From assembly GCA_918807975.1 (NCBI GenBank), contig OU964921.1:28236498-28300497 (forward strand): a stretch of DNA of 64,000 nucleotides, read 5' to 3'. A model generated the notes under the pieces. That model saw only the letters and a program-made list of their open reading frames with translations. It had not been told where the DNA came from and did not search any database. The first letter of the stretch is position 1. Each line of letters begins with the position of its first letter. This document shows, one piece after another, positions 11,201 to 23,200 of this stretch. This stretch comes from Aplidium turbinatum (Eukaryota; Chordata; Ascidiacea; Aplousobranchia; Polyclinidae). The position numbers were made by a program, and so were the translations under genes.

Positions 11201-14200
11201 AGACGTACTGAAACAATCGCTTTTTACAAATCTTTCCTCACAAACTTGTTGCTGGGTATAAATTGGGGCACCGTGCGATGTTGTCATTTCAGCCACGTCC
11301 AGCACGAATGAACTTGGCGATGACATTGATGAAGAAAGCAGTGTTTCAAGGATGGACAGTGGTGAAGTCAATGCATCGGTAGTTGTAGAAGACAGCATGA
11401 GCCATGGATCTCTACCTGCTCCATTTGACGTTAGCATGCTGCCGGATCAGCTTCCGGCTCGGGAAGGTCGTGCGTTGCAAAGGAAGCTTTTTTACGAATT
11501 CCAGTGGATGCGTCTTAACCCTGATGGTAGGCCTAGCCTACTTGTTACTGTAGCTGCTGTTTGTGGGCCTCGGAAAACATTTTGCGGCAAATCCGAAGGC
11601 GCCAGTTTAAAGATAACAGGTCATGAGTCACGCGCTTTTTAGGTCGCAAAGGAACACATAAAAGTTTAGCAGCGCTTCCCAGACAGAAAACCAACCGTTT
11701 TTTACATTGATTCAACGTTCTGCAGATGTTGAATCAATGTAAAAAACGGTTGGTTTGCTGTCTGGGTTGTTTAGTTTAGCAGCGCTCATAAGATCGCACG
11801 GCGCAAGAAAGCAAACATCAAATCTATTAAAGCTTAATTGCTGCAACGACGCTAAACGCAGTCTTTGTGAGAAAGACTAACCATTGCGAATTTGCGAACA
11901 TACACATTGAATGAAATCTGTTTGAAAACTCTCGCCCACCCAGAATTCCTCTCTTCTAAGAAAAAATCGACGCCTATGTATACCGGTATATATTATCTTT
12001 CTTTCCCCCTGAAAAATTGGGTTTAACTTTGCATATCACCACGAGTTTGATTTCTGTGACAAACCTTGTGGAATTGAAAAAATGTACAGTCGTGGCCAAA
12101 AGTTTAAGACCAGACTTGATTTATGACGTTTTTCGTATTACGCCATAATACTGCATCAGATATTGTTTAAATTGCATCATCTTTATTCTGGGTCGAAATC
12201 TGATGTAATCAGTCATTATTTAGAAAATATCAATTGAACATTAGCCAGTAGAGATCACTTTTTTGTATTACTTATCCGCCCAAAATGGGTAAAATATGCT
12301 CCCTTTCGGAGGTTCAGCGATGTCAAATTGTTGTTCTCCGCAGGGAAGGCTACACAGAACATCAAATTGGTGAGCAGCTTGGATTTAGAAAAACTTTTGT
12401 GCATCAGGCAATTGTGAAATTTAAGAAATCAGGAACTTATGCTGATGCAAAACGCAGTGGTTGTCCTTGAAAAACAACTCCTAGATCTGACATCTTCATG
12501 AAAAGGCAAGTGGTGAAGTCTCCAATATGTTCAGCCAAACAAATCAGGGCCGATTTGAATGAAGCCGGTATTCCAGTCAGCAGGAGGACTGTTAGCTGCC
12601 GTTTAGTTATAGAATTTGGTCTAAAGTCACGAAAACCAGCGAGAAAATCGAGGCTTACACCAGCGAGGAAGAAGAAGAGTCTCCTGTTTGCATTGCAGCA
12701 CAAAGACTAGACTTCTGCCCAATGGTCTAAAGTTTAATTTTTGGACGAATCAAGTGTCCAACAGCTTGGTGCAAGAAAAAGAAATGTCCGTCGACCCTCA
12801 GGAACACAATTTGATGAAAAGTATACCCGGCAAACGATGAAACATCTACCAGGTGTGATGATATGGGGAGCCATTTCGACCAAGATACAGCCAAACTCAT
12901 TTTTCTAAAACCAGGAACCACGATGAACGGCCAGAAATACTTGAACTTTATGAAAGAGAAGCTACAACTGCACAATAATGCCCATGTCAGTGCACGAGTG
13001 TACAATTTTGGTGCAAGATGGAGCCCTATGCCATCGTTTAAAGATAGTAACAGAGTTTTTTAGGGCTAAGAAAATTACTCTTCTGCAGTGGCCGGGGAAC
13101 AGTCCCAATCTTAACCCTATCGAAAACTTTTGGACTTTTCTCAAGAATAATGTTGCTGAAAAACATCCCTCGAGTATTCCTTCCTACTTGAAGCAATCAA
13201 ATTAGTCTGGATCCGTGAAATTCCTGAAGAACTTTGCAACAATTTAATCGAAAGTAGCTATGCCCAAGCGAATCAAGGCCGTCATCAAAGCGAAAGGAGG
13301 ACACACCAAATATTAAAAAGTTGAGATTTTGGTGCAAAATACAATATAAATGCTTATTACTTTGTCATATATACAGTTAGCAAGAAACAAGTGAGAAAAC
13401 GACAAGAAATAGGGTGGAGAACTGATTTTCTCGAAATTTGCGGTTTGGTCTTAAACTTTTGGCCACGACTGTATATAATATCATATAATATATACTTTCA
13501 GACTTACGTTGTTGAGCCAACAACTGTTGTTCAATATATATATACCAGAAAAAGTTTTTAATTTTTATTGCACAAATTGCATGTGTAGAATTTCCCTGTG
13601 AAATACAACTGAGAGCAAACATTTAAGGTCACGGGTAGCAATAGCTTTCTGTTAATTGGTGATTTGCCTCATGAGGTGAAGTAATAGTGCTATCCATCAA
13701 ACCGTGTCAGAATTTTTGTGTAGAGTAAGTCACTATTTCCACATTGGATATTATAACTGTTCAGCGTTCGCTTCCTATTATATTTTACTTTTTGATTCCA
13801 ATTTCTCTACAACATTTTAGATGGCGTTTCGTAGCCTAACAAACCCATCAAGTAGAAACACCATAACAATAGTTGAGCAATAGTTGTTTCAATTTAAATC
13901 TAGTAATCTACTAAAGATCATTTTTTGTCATATGCAACCACCAGCTCACATTTACTTTCCGATTTACTTCCAGGGTTACTTCCAGATTAAGTTAATAGGA
14001 AAGGCATTGGCTGGCTATCTGTGTCAGACTATTGCCAATAAAGCCTATGTGTTCACTGTTCATACTGGTCAAGCAAATTTGCGTTATCATTTTTCATCAC
14101 AATCAATTGATAATCAACTTTTTGCAAAATTTTTTAAGTGTTTTTGAGTTGTTATTAGTACTATTTATTTACCTATCCAATAAAAAATACACTGCCCTTT

Positions 14201-17200
14201 CAAAACCAACAATATGCACTAATAATACCGGTAGTTTAATAGTTACACTCAAAGTAGTTAAGGTTTGGCTCCAAAATAGTCGTATGATAAACTGAATCAA
14301 TATTAAAATCGCCTACTGACAAGAAGTAAATAGCAATCTGATATGCTGCAAATTGAATATTCTATTGTAACTTGACTCATTAGCTAGATGATGCACTGGC
14401 GCGCTAAATGTTATGTAATGTATAACGCCGTATTTTTAGCTTCAAGCATGAAGCCAAAATGTGTAAGTTCAGTTTTATTGTTTTTGTAACAACATCCTTT
14501 CATATTTTGTTTAATATGTGTATTGTGTAATTGTGTATTCAATAACTCTCATAGTACTATTGATGTTTTTTGCCCAATTTTGTGAACTTTATAGCTTCGT
14601 GCAAAGTATCCTGATTTGATAGAAAAAAATCTTCTTCCTCCTAAAAAACTTTTTGGAAAGATGTCACCAACATTCATCGATAAACGCAGGTACAGTTGTT
14701 TAAATGCGCAGAAGTTTTGAAGGCATGTCAGTTTTTATGTAATGCTATGTATATTGAGTACCATCTGCATCTTTTCCATTTATATAAATCATTATTATAC
14801 TTTAATAGTACAATTATTTTTGGTGATTTTAAGTAAAATGGTAATTTTCTTGAACCATAGACAATGACAGACAATCATCATTATTAAAACATTTATACTC
14901 GGCATGGCTAATGAAGTACCGGTATGTAAATTAATCTAAATAAAGATATGCTATGGAAACACAAAAAAGATTCATTGAGTTGTCGTAATTTCACTAGCAC
15001 AATTGAATCGTCTGTTGACTATAAAATGGTATGGAATGTGTCCATTTTGGTCAGCAACGTGTATGTGGGACAGCCGAGCTCAAGATAACGGCAGGCTAGG
15101 CGGGGAGGAACTGGCTTCCATAATCTGACCTCAAACCTTGTATATAATATTTTGTAATCCCAACATTATACATCAACCAGTTGTTGACGAAGAAGACATT
15201 AATGTCCAAATGCTATATGTAGCTTAAAAACCATTGAGTTGCTTTCTATTGCTTGTAACACTGTCTTACAGCATTGATATTATGAATGCAGATGTAAATC
15301 ATATAATGCCGTAGTTGTGTATGTTATGAGACAGAGTGGGGTCCACGTCTTTTAGGCACAGACAGTTAGGCGCCGGTCAAATAGGCGCACACACTGTGGT
15401 GTCAGGATATTTAGGTGCGGAGCACTGTGGTGCCCGTTCATTTAGGTGTTGTGAGGAATAACATCTAAGGTCCTAAATGAACAGGCGCCACAGTGCTCTG
15501 CACCTAAATATCCTGACGCCACAGTGTGCACTGTGCATGCCTATTTGACCGGCGCCTAACTGTCTGTGCCTAAAAGACTTGCTCCCACAGAGTGATGGGT
15601 CTAGCTCAAAAACTTAACATGATATAGAAAAAGTAAAGTATAGCCTACTAAAGAATGCACATTGGTGGTGACAAAAGCTTTATTGAATAAATTATGCAAG
15701 TTTGTAAACCTAGCTGATTTATTTACATGATAGTTCACAAGTATTTAGATGTGAATGCATTGGAGCAGACAAATTAAGTTTTGAGAATTTGACAATTTTT
15801 TTAAATTGTGTTGTATATTTGTCTTTTGTGTAGCGGAATGGCCCGTTTCGGCGAGTCCGATTCGGAGAGTTCCCTATTCGGAGACAGCCTTTTTCGGAGA
15901 GTTTCTTATTCGGAGATTTTTTGAAAATTATCGGGTGTCGTAGCCTAATTATCATTGCCGTTTTTACATCGTTTTAACGTCATTAAATGTTGAAGTCGTG
16001 CAGAAAAAAATAGAAAATTATCGGGTATCGTAGCCTATTTATCATTGCCGTTTTTACATCGCTTCAATGTCGCTAAACGTTGAAATCGTGCAGAGAAAAT
16101 AGAAATAAAATGTTTAAACAATTAAATGAAAATTCGTCATGTCAGTTCAGTTGAGTTGTTTTATTTGTGACCATCATATCAAAAACAATACACGTCAACA
16201 TAGCAAAGGTCGAGAAAAAGGTAGAAGCGACAAAACGCGAACGTTAAAACGTGCTGTGACCGAAGTAAGTGATTGAGTTGAAAGAAATTTGGCACGGCCG
16301 CAACACCTTCAGAAAAATTGAAGATATATACCGTATGAAGGGAAAATAAAAAAGAAGATGTTACAAAAAAAAACAACTCATGTTTATGTTTATCAGTTAG
16401 TACTTTTGAATAGTTAAAACATAGATATCTTAAATATAGATATGCAACTCAGCAATCGTGGAATTATCGTCACGCTCGACTGACTTTATGGACACAATCA
16501 ACAATCAAGGTTGCCAGCTTGGCTAGCGTATCTATGGTAGGCTATTATTGTACGGTTTGGGCTTGGCGAGTGGTAGCTTTTGAGCTCCTTTGGAATATTT
16601 TTGATGGCGTATCATATATTTCAAGTTTTCACAGAATAGCCTACTATGAAAAATCAAGACAACAATCTTTCTTCACGTAGGTTATGCAACTTCTATTTCA
16701 TGATCGTTGGAACTATCATTTAAGCTTATTTCCAGTGACTCATTAAAGCTTGTTGTAGGCAGTTTACAAACCTGAGATAGAGAGGCGCCGGAACGATTTT
16801 AGGGTGAGATATACGGTAGCGATAATTGTCAAACATTTTCAGGGGTTGTCGAGGATTTTCAGGGGTTGTCAGGCATTGTAGAGTAGCTACTTTCAGGCAT
16901 TGTTGGGAATTTCCAGGCATTGTCGATCAATATCAGTGGTTGACAGGGTTTGGTAGTCATTATGGAACATTTTCAGGGGTTGTCGAACATTTTCAGGAAT
17001 TGTCAAACATTTTCAGGGGTTGTCGAGCATTTTCAGGGGTTGTCAGGCATTGTAGAGTAGCTACTTTCAGGCATTGTTGGGAATTTCCAGGCATTGTCGA
17101 TCAATATCAGTGGTTGACAGGGTTTGGTAGTCATTATGGAACATTTTCAGGCATTGTCGAACATTTTCAGGAATTGTCAAACATTTTCAGGGGTTGTCAG

Positions 17201-20200
17201 GCATTGTAGAGTAGCTACTTTCAGGCATTGTTGGGAATTTCTAGGCATTGTCTAGGATTTCCAGGCATTGTCGATCAATATCAATGGTTGACAGGCTTGT
17301 CAACCATTATCAGTCATTGTCGGAAATTTTCAAGAATTGTCGAATATTTTTAGGTGTCAGGGGCTCTCAGGCATTATAAAGTACTTTAGATTCTTTCTGG
17401 CAGGCATTGTCGGCAGTGGCGTAGCTAGGGAATGTGCCGCCCGGTGTGGATTCAGATTTTGCCGCCCCTTCAAGAAAAAGCATGTGAAAACAGGCCCGAT
17501 TTAGGGGGGGGCAGAGGGTGCAGGTACCCTGGACCCCCCGACTTTTAAAGGGCCCCCCTACGTGAAAAAAATGTGATTTTTTTACTATTAGCTTTTGTGG
17601 TTTCTGCAAAATGCTGTGCAGTGCTGGATTGATGCTACTGTAGACGTCGAGGGGGTGTTTCGCGCCATAGGCGAATTTTTTTGCACGGGGGGCCCTGATC
17701 TAAAAGTGCCCGGGCCCCCCATTAGCTAAATCCGGCCCTGTGTGAAAATGAAATGCGTTTTTTATCAGATTATAATCAAAATCAAAAATCGTAATCTGAA
17801 ATTGCCGCCCCCAGACGTGCCGCCCGGGGCGGTCCTCCCCTCCTTCCCCCCCCCCCCCCCTAGCTACGCCACTGATTGTCGGACATCTTCAGGCATTGTC
17901 TAGGATTTCCAGGCATTGTCGAACATATTCAGTGGTTGATGGTTTGTTAGGCGTTGTCGAACGTTTTCTTGGGTTGTCGATCATTACCAGGTTTTGACAG
18001 GTTTGTCAGGCATTGTCGATACTTATGATAGCCAGGTCATTTAAACGCTGCTGTGTTTGTGTATACCGTAAATACGTTTACAACCTACGCAAAATAGAAA
18101 GGGATCATTCTGCTGCGCATGCAAAGCTGGGAATAAAAATGCATGAAAATGTTCGACAATGCCTGACAAACGTGTCAAAAACCAATAATGATCGACAATG
18201 CCCGGAAATCTTAGACAATGCTAGGAAATGCCCAACAATGCCTGAAAGTAGCTTAATCTAGAATGCCTGACTACCTCTGAAAATGCTAGACAACCCCTGA
18301 AAATGTTCGACAATGCCTGACAAACCCGTCAACCACTAATAATGATCAACAATGCCTGGAAATCCTAGACAATGCCTGGAAATTCCCAACAATGCCTGAA
18401 AGTAGCTACTCTGCAATGCCTGACAACCCCTGAAAATGCTCGACAATCCCTGAAAATGTTCGACAATGCCTGAAAATGTTCCATAATGACTACCAAACCT
18501 GTCAAACACTGATATTGATCGACAATGCCTGCAAATCCTAGATAATGTCTAGAAATTCCCAACAATGCCTGAAAGTAGCTACTCTACAATGCCTGACAAC
18601 CCCTGAAAATGCTCGACAATTCCTGAACATGTTCGACAATGCCTGAAAATGTTCCATAATGACTACCAAACCTGTCAAACACTGATATTGATCGACAATG
18701 CCTGGAAATCCTAGACAATGCCTGGAAATTCCCAACAATGCCTGAAAATAGCTACTCTACAATGCCTGACAACCCCTGAAAATGCTCGACAACCCCTGAG
18801 TATGTTCGATAATGCCTGAAAATGTTCGACAATGCCTCACAAGCCTGTCAACCACTGATAATGATCGACAATGCCTGGAAATCCTACACAATGCCTAGAA
18901 ATTCCCAACAATGCCTGAAAGTAGTTAGCCTACTCTACAATACCTGAAACCCCTGAAAATGTTCGACAACTCCTGAAAATGCTCCACAACCCCCCAAAAA
19001 GCCGACAATGCCCGACAATGCCTGACAATGCCTGACAATGCCCGACAATGCCTACAATGCCTGACAAAGGGTATTTAGAGGTACCCTCTGTGACTGTGAT
19101 TTGTTTTCAATCGCCAGAATCTCCATAAAGCAGTCCATGCGGAACGAGAATGTGACGTCAACACAAGCAATCCATACGTCAACTTGAAAACGAAGAAAGT
19201 TTTATTTAAACAAAAACCAAAAAAATATATTAAAAATAAAGTTGTTTTGCTGTGCCAAGTTTGAAGTCAATGCATACAGCCATAGCTACGCTGTTAGCCT
19301 TCAAACATCTTACGCACCACTGAGTTGCATATCTATATATAAGATATCTATGGTTAAAATGATTAGTTTGGATCAACAAATGTGTGGCCTACAGCTTGGA
19401 TTGAAAGGAAATTAACGGGTATCGTTGCCTAGTTATCCCGACCAGTAAAAATTTGTTCCAAGAACCCAGTTAGCCTAACAGTTCATTTTTACATTGTAGT
19501 AACAGATAACCAAATGTGTGGCCTATCGTTTTAACGTCACTAAACGTTGAAATACCGTAGCCTAATTATCCCGACCAGCAGAAATTGCCGTTTCTACATC
19601 GTTTTAACGTGGCTAAACGTTGAAATCATGTAGAAAAGAGAACTTTAGCTGACTAGGATATGCATACTAGGATATTCCACAATATCGTTTCTTTTATAGT
19701 TGAAATTATCGAAGCTTTAGATGAGTGGGGTTTAGACCTAACCACTGAGATCTTAAATCATATTTATGACACCGGAAAGACCCTAGTGATATGGTACGTT
19801 CCATATTCATAACTTTACCAAAGAAAACCGGAGCAACAGAATGCTCACTCCACAGAACAATTAGCCTTGTAAATCACCTAACAAACATCTTACTCCGAAT
19901 CATGATAATGAGATTGAGACCAAAACTACAATCGGAAATTTCAACAGCACAGTTTTTATTTGTTCCAGACAAAGGGACCACAAAAGGAATTTTTACATTA
20001 AAAATGATAACAGAGAGATGTATGTCCGATTCTTCTGTTTATTTAGAGAATTTTGTATTTTATTCCACAATATCGTTTCTTTTGCATTCTTGCATTTTAT
20101 CCAGTGTTTACCTTTAAGTGCTTTCCCAGACGTCAAAATCCATCATTTTATGTTGATTTAACGTCTGCAGACGTTTGAATCAATGTAAAAATGACGAATT

Positions 20201-23200
20201 TTGTTGTCTGGGTTCTTTCAAAATATGTGTTTTACATCAAAACAACAGTTTTCATGATTAACAATAGGGATTAATGAGATAAAGTCTCAGCGAAAACGTG
20301 TCAACTAAAAAAAGACAGTTGCCAAATAGCGTTTGCCATAAAAGATGAAGTTAAAACCTAAGTGGCAGTTTAGAGTAAACCTATAATTTTTAAATAAATA
20401 ATTTTTAAAATTAATAATAATTACTAATACTTAAAAAAAAAAATTTCAAAAAATCTCCGAATAGGGAACTCTCCGAAAAAGGCTGTCTCCTAATAGGGAA
20501 CTCTCCGAATCGGACTCGTCGAATAGTAGCAGACCCTTTGTGTAGACTGCAGAGTTGTGCACTGCGCAGTAACTCAAATTTGTTGCACAGAATTGAACTG
20601 GAGGCTTACTTACAAGCTGTTTTGAACAAAAAGTACTCCTGCGGCATTCCTCGGCCCTTGAGACAATTTTTGCACTTTCAATACTATGCAAGTATTTCAT
20701 CCTTTATTACAATATCGACAAACAAACTTGCAATTTTACGTTGTTTCAGCGTCTAGTGTCATTTAAATGATGTAAAAAAGCAAGTTTTCTTTGTTGGAAT
20801 ATTATTTAATGAAGATTAAAGAAGAACTACTTTTTACTCCTCGGACTTCAGTTGTATCCTGGCTAATTAGTTTTTGTTAATGGTGTTACAATCTATTTGC
20901 AATATTTAGCACATTTATTATGCAATTTAGCATAATTGCAAACATTTTTTAGTGATTGATCATTTATTGTTGCCATAGAAATAGATGATTGAAAATGTTT
21001 TTGCTGTTCTTACAGTCTGGTACATATTCTTTTTGCCATGTATTGTATATTATATATAATAACAAACGACTTTATGCGTATCAGAATAATTAAAAAGTCT
21101 GCAGGTATTTAATCTACTTCTTCTGCAAAGTTGCTTTAAATTTGTAGGAACGTAAGATGGAAGCACTTAATTTGTGAAGTCACATTTTTTCTTGACAACT
21201 GAACAGTGAACAATCTTTAAGTGTACTGGTACTGCATAAGAGGAGCAAGTCTTTTAGGCGGTGACAGTTAGGCGCTGGTCTAATAGGCGCGCACACTGTG
21301 GCGTCTGGATATTTAGGTGCGGAGCACTGTGGTGCCCGGTCATTTAGGTGCTATTCCTAGTAAAGTCTGTAGATTGTATCAGCTTGGCAGCTTGCCAGAA
21401 AATTATATCATGGCTTCATTGAGTGAAGCTGCTAAAACCGGCAATGCTTTTCACACAAAATGTTACATTGAACAGAAAAATATATTGTTGTTTTATTGAT
21501 TTATTATTGTTTTATTTGTTGTTAGTCCAGGTTTGCTTTGGTGAAAGCTTTATCAATAAATTATTGAAGCTTCCGAACATTATTGAGTTCATTTTTAGTT
21601 AACTCTTTCGCGACCACGGACGTGTCGTATACACACGTCATGGGATTTTTGCCATGATGACCAAGGAAGTATCCCTACGTCCAAGGTTAAAAGGTAGCCT
21701 ATTTCAAGCAAAAAAATAATGTAAATGATGGCAGATCCATAGTCTTTGCCTGTCCTTTTTTGGCTAATTAAAAAAAAATATTTTGGCGGTGCAGTTATCA
21801 GATGAGGACTTCTTAAAGATGGGGACACAGTGGATTTTTTTTCTTTCACTCATTGGAATTGGCAGTCAAAACTGGCTAAGCAACCCCTTACTTTAGAATT
21901 TCTCGATCAAAAAGACTGTAGGCTAAATTACGTAAACTTTTTGCTTAAAATTTTCCAAATTTCCCCATAATCATTCTGCTGTACCTCCTAAAGCATTGCG
22001 CGCAGAAACAAAGTAAATTTTTTCTCATGTGCAGAATTGTTTTGGCATTTGATTAAACTACATATATTTTAATATTATTGTATCATGCTTGGGTAGTAAA
22101 AATTATAATGAAGTACACTTTTCTGCCAATTTTTAATTTTTTTAGAAATTAGAAAAAATACCTTTTGGAAAGTTGCTAGTTGTACATAGAATGTTTTAAA
22201 TTTTATTGCAAAGCTTTGCATCTTCGGATAGCTGAAGATGTATGCTTTCATTTGATGTCAAGATTGTGCGTCTACGTCGATCACATGACATGTTTTTACC
22301 GCGTAAATACAACAGATTTGTGTGAAAAATGTCTGGTAATTTAGATTAAATATAAATTACTTCTGTTCGGGATGGATTGGCCATGTGACGAGAACGCGTA
22401 AGACGCTCTACTACTGTTCACATGAATACATTTCTACAGGGCAATAGGCTACACCTTGGCTACAAGTTGCAAGCATAATGGTGAGACTTCGCTCGTTATT
22501 AAACCTAGTCCGGGTTTTGACGGAAAACTAAGTTACTCTTCACTCAAGCCTACCGCCCGCTTGAGTACAGCCTACGGTACATTTTTTACTGATGTGTAGT
22601 TATTATTTGACCTAACTAAAAGTGAACTCAATCTCATACATTTTCGGAAACTTGAATAATTTATTGATAAAGCTTTCGCGCAAACCTGGACTAACAACAA
22701 ATAAATGCTGAACACGCGCTAGGGTGCGTCATGTGCCCCAATGTTCATATTTTTTGTATTATTTTTTTTCAGTGGTGAGGTTTCACTGAAATAGCAATAA
22801 TATGAAGTTTCAGCAAAAAATATTAATGTTTAGGTCCTCCACATTGCAGCTAAAAATACAGGAATTTGACCCTATAGTCCATAAATACCTTGTTTTAACA
22901 TAACAGCTCGAGTTTTGCTCTATGGACTTTTGAAAACTGATTTAGAGTAATTTTGGGGTGCTGAATCCGAATCTGACCTCAGATTAATCCTATCACGTCA
23001 GGTTTGTGAGATATGATAACAGCAAATTGTTATTTTTGTCAAAAGTGGAAGATTTGACGTTGCGTTTATTGCACGTTACACATTGTGCTATATCCAGAAA
23101 TCCAGGCCATGTAGTGCATAAGTACTATAAGTAGCTGGAATACACTCACCAAGTCACCAACTATAATTTTGATACCAATTTGCTTTCTAAGCAACATTAT

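Larger units (their letters stand above)
16828..19069. repeat. Inverted minisatellite (CATTTTCAGGGGTTGTCG-type units)
   Basis: Dozens of units of about 17-19 bp, such as TTTTCAGGGGTTGTCGA and AGGCATTGTCG, form higher-order blocks of about 150-180 bp. On the + strand up to about 18010 they read in one direction; from about 18130 the same units read inverted (TGACAACCCCTGAAAATG). The arrays thus form a giant hairpin around a short centre (18013-18129). Open frames across it are by-products of the unit length. Confidence 0.9.
16420..19352. mobile_element. CATAGATATC-end element within FB copy B (2.9 kb)
   Basis: Ends CATAGATATCTTA and TAAGATATCTATG, extended by about 20 further inverted bases (AGATATGCAACTCAG). 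Flanks are GTTAAAA (16413-16419) and GTTAAAAT (19353-19360): the same 8-bp target as the insert of FB copy A, less one base. Most of the interior is an inverted minisatellite. Confidence 0.8.
15834..20536. mobile_element. Foldback (FB/Mutator-like) element, copy B, in intron 3 (4.7 kb)
   Basis: Starts CGGAATGGCCCGTTTCGGCG and ends AATAGTAGCAGACCC, as in copy A, with a perfect 9-bp duplication TTTGTGTAG (15825-15833, 20537-20545). The left arm (15834-16419) and inner arm (19353-19670) match copy A. The right terminal array is shorter. It carries a CATAG-end element (16420-19352), a reverse-transcriptase fragment (about 19696-20061) and a small palindrome. Its right end is 54 bp from NISCH exon 4. 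Confidence 0.88.

Noticed and set aside
15339-15586. CRISPR-like or gene-regulatory palindrome
   Set aside because: Single palindrome with 8-bp duplication and ends equal to the 4.9 kb element: a MITE in an animal genome.
16826-17209. 127-codon open frame with repeated FRGCRGFSGVVRHC units
   Set aside because: It is a translation of the minisatellite array. Equivalent frames appear in the inverted half (18365-18738), so it reflects unit length, not a gene.
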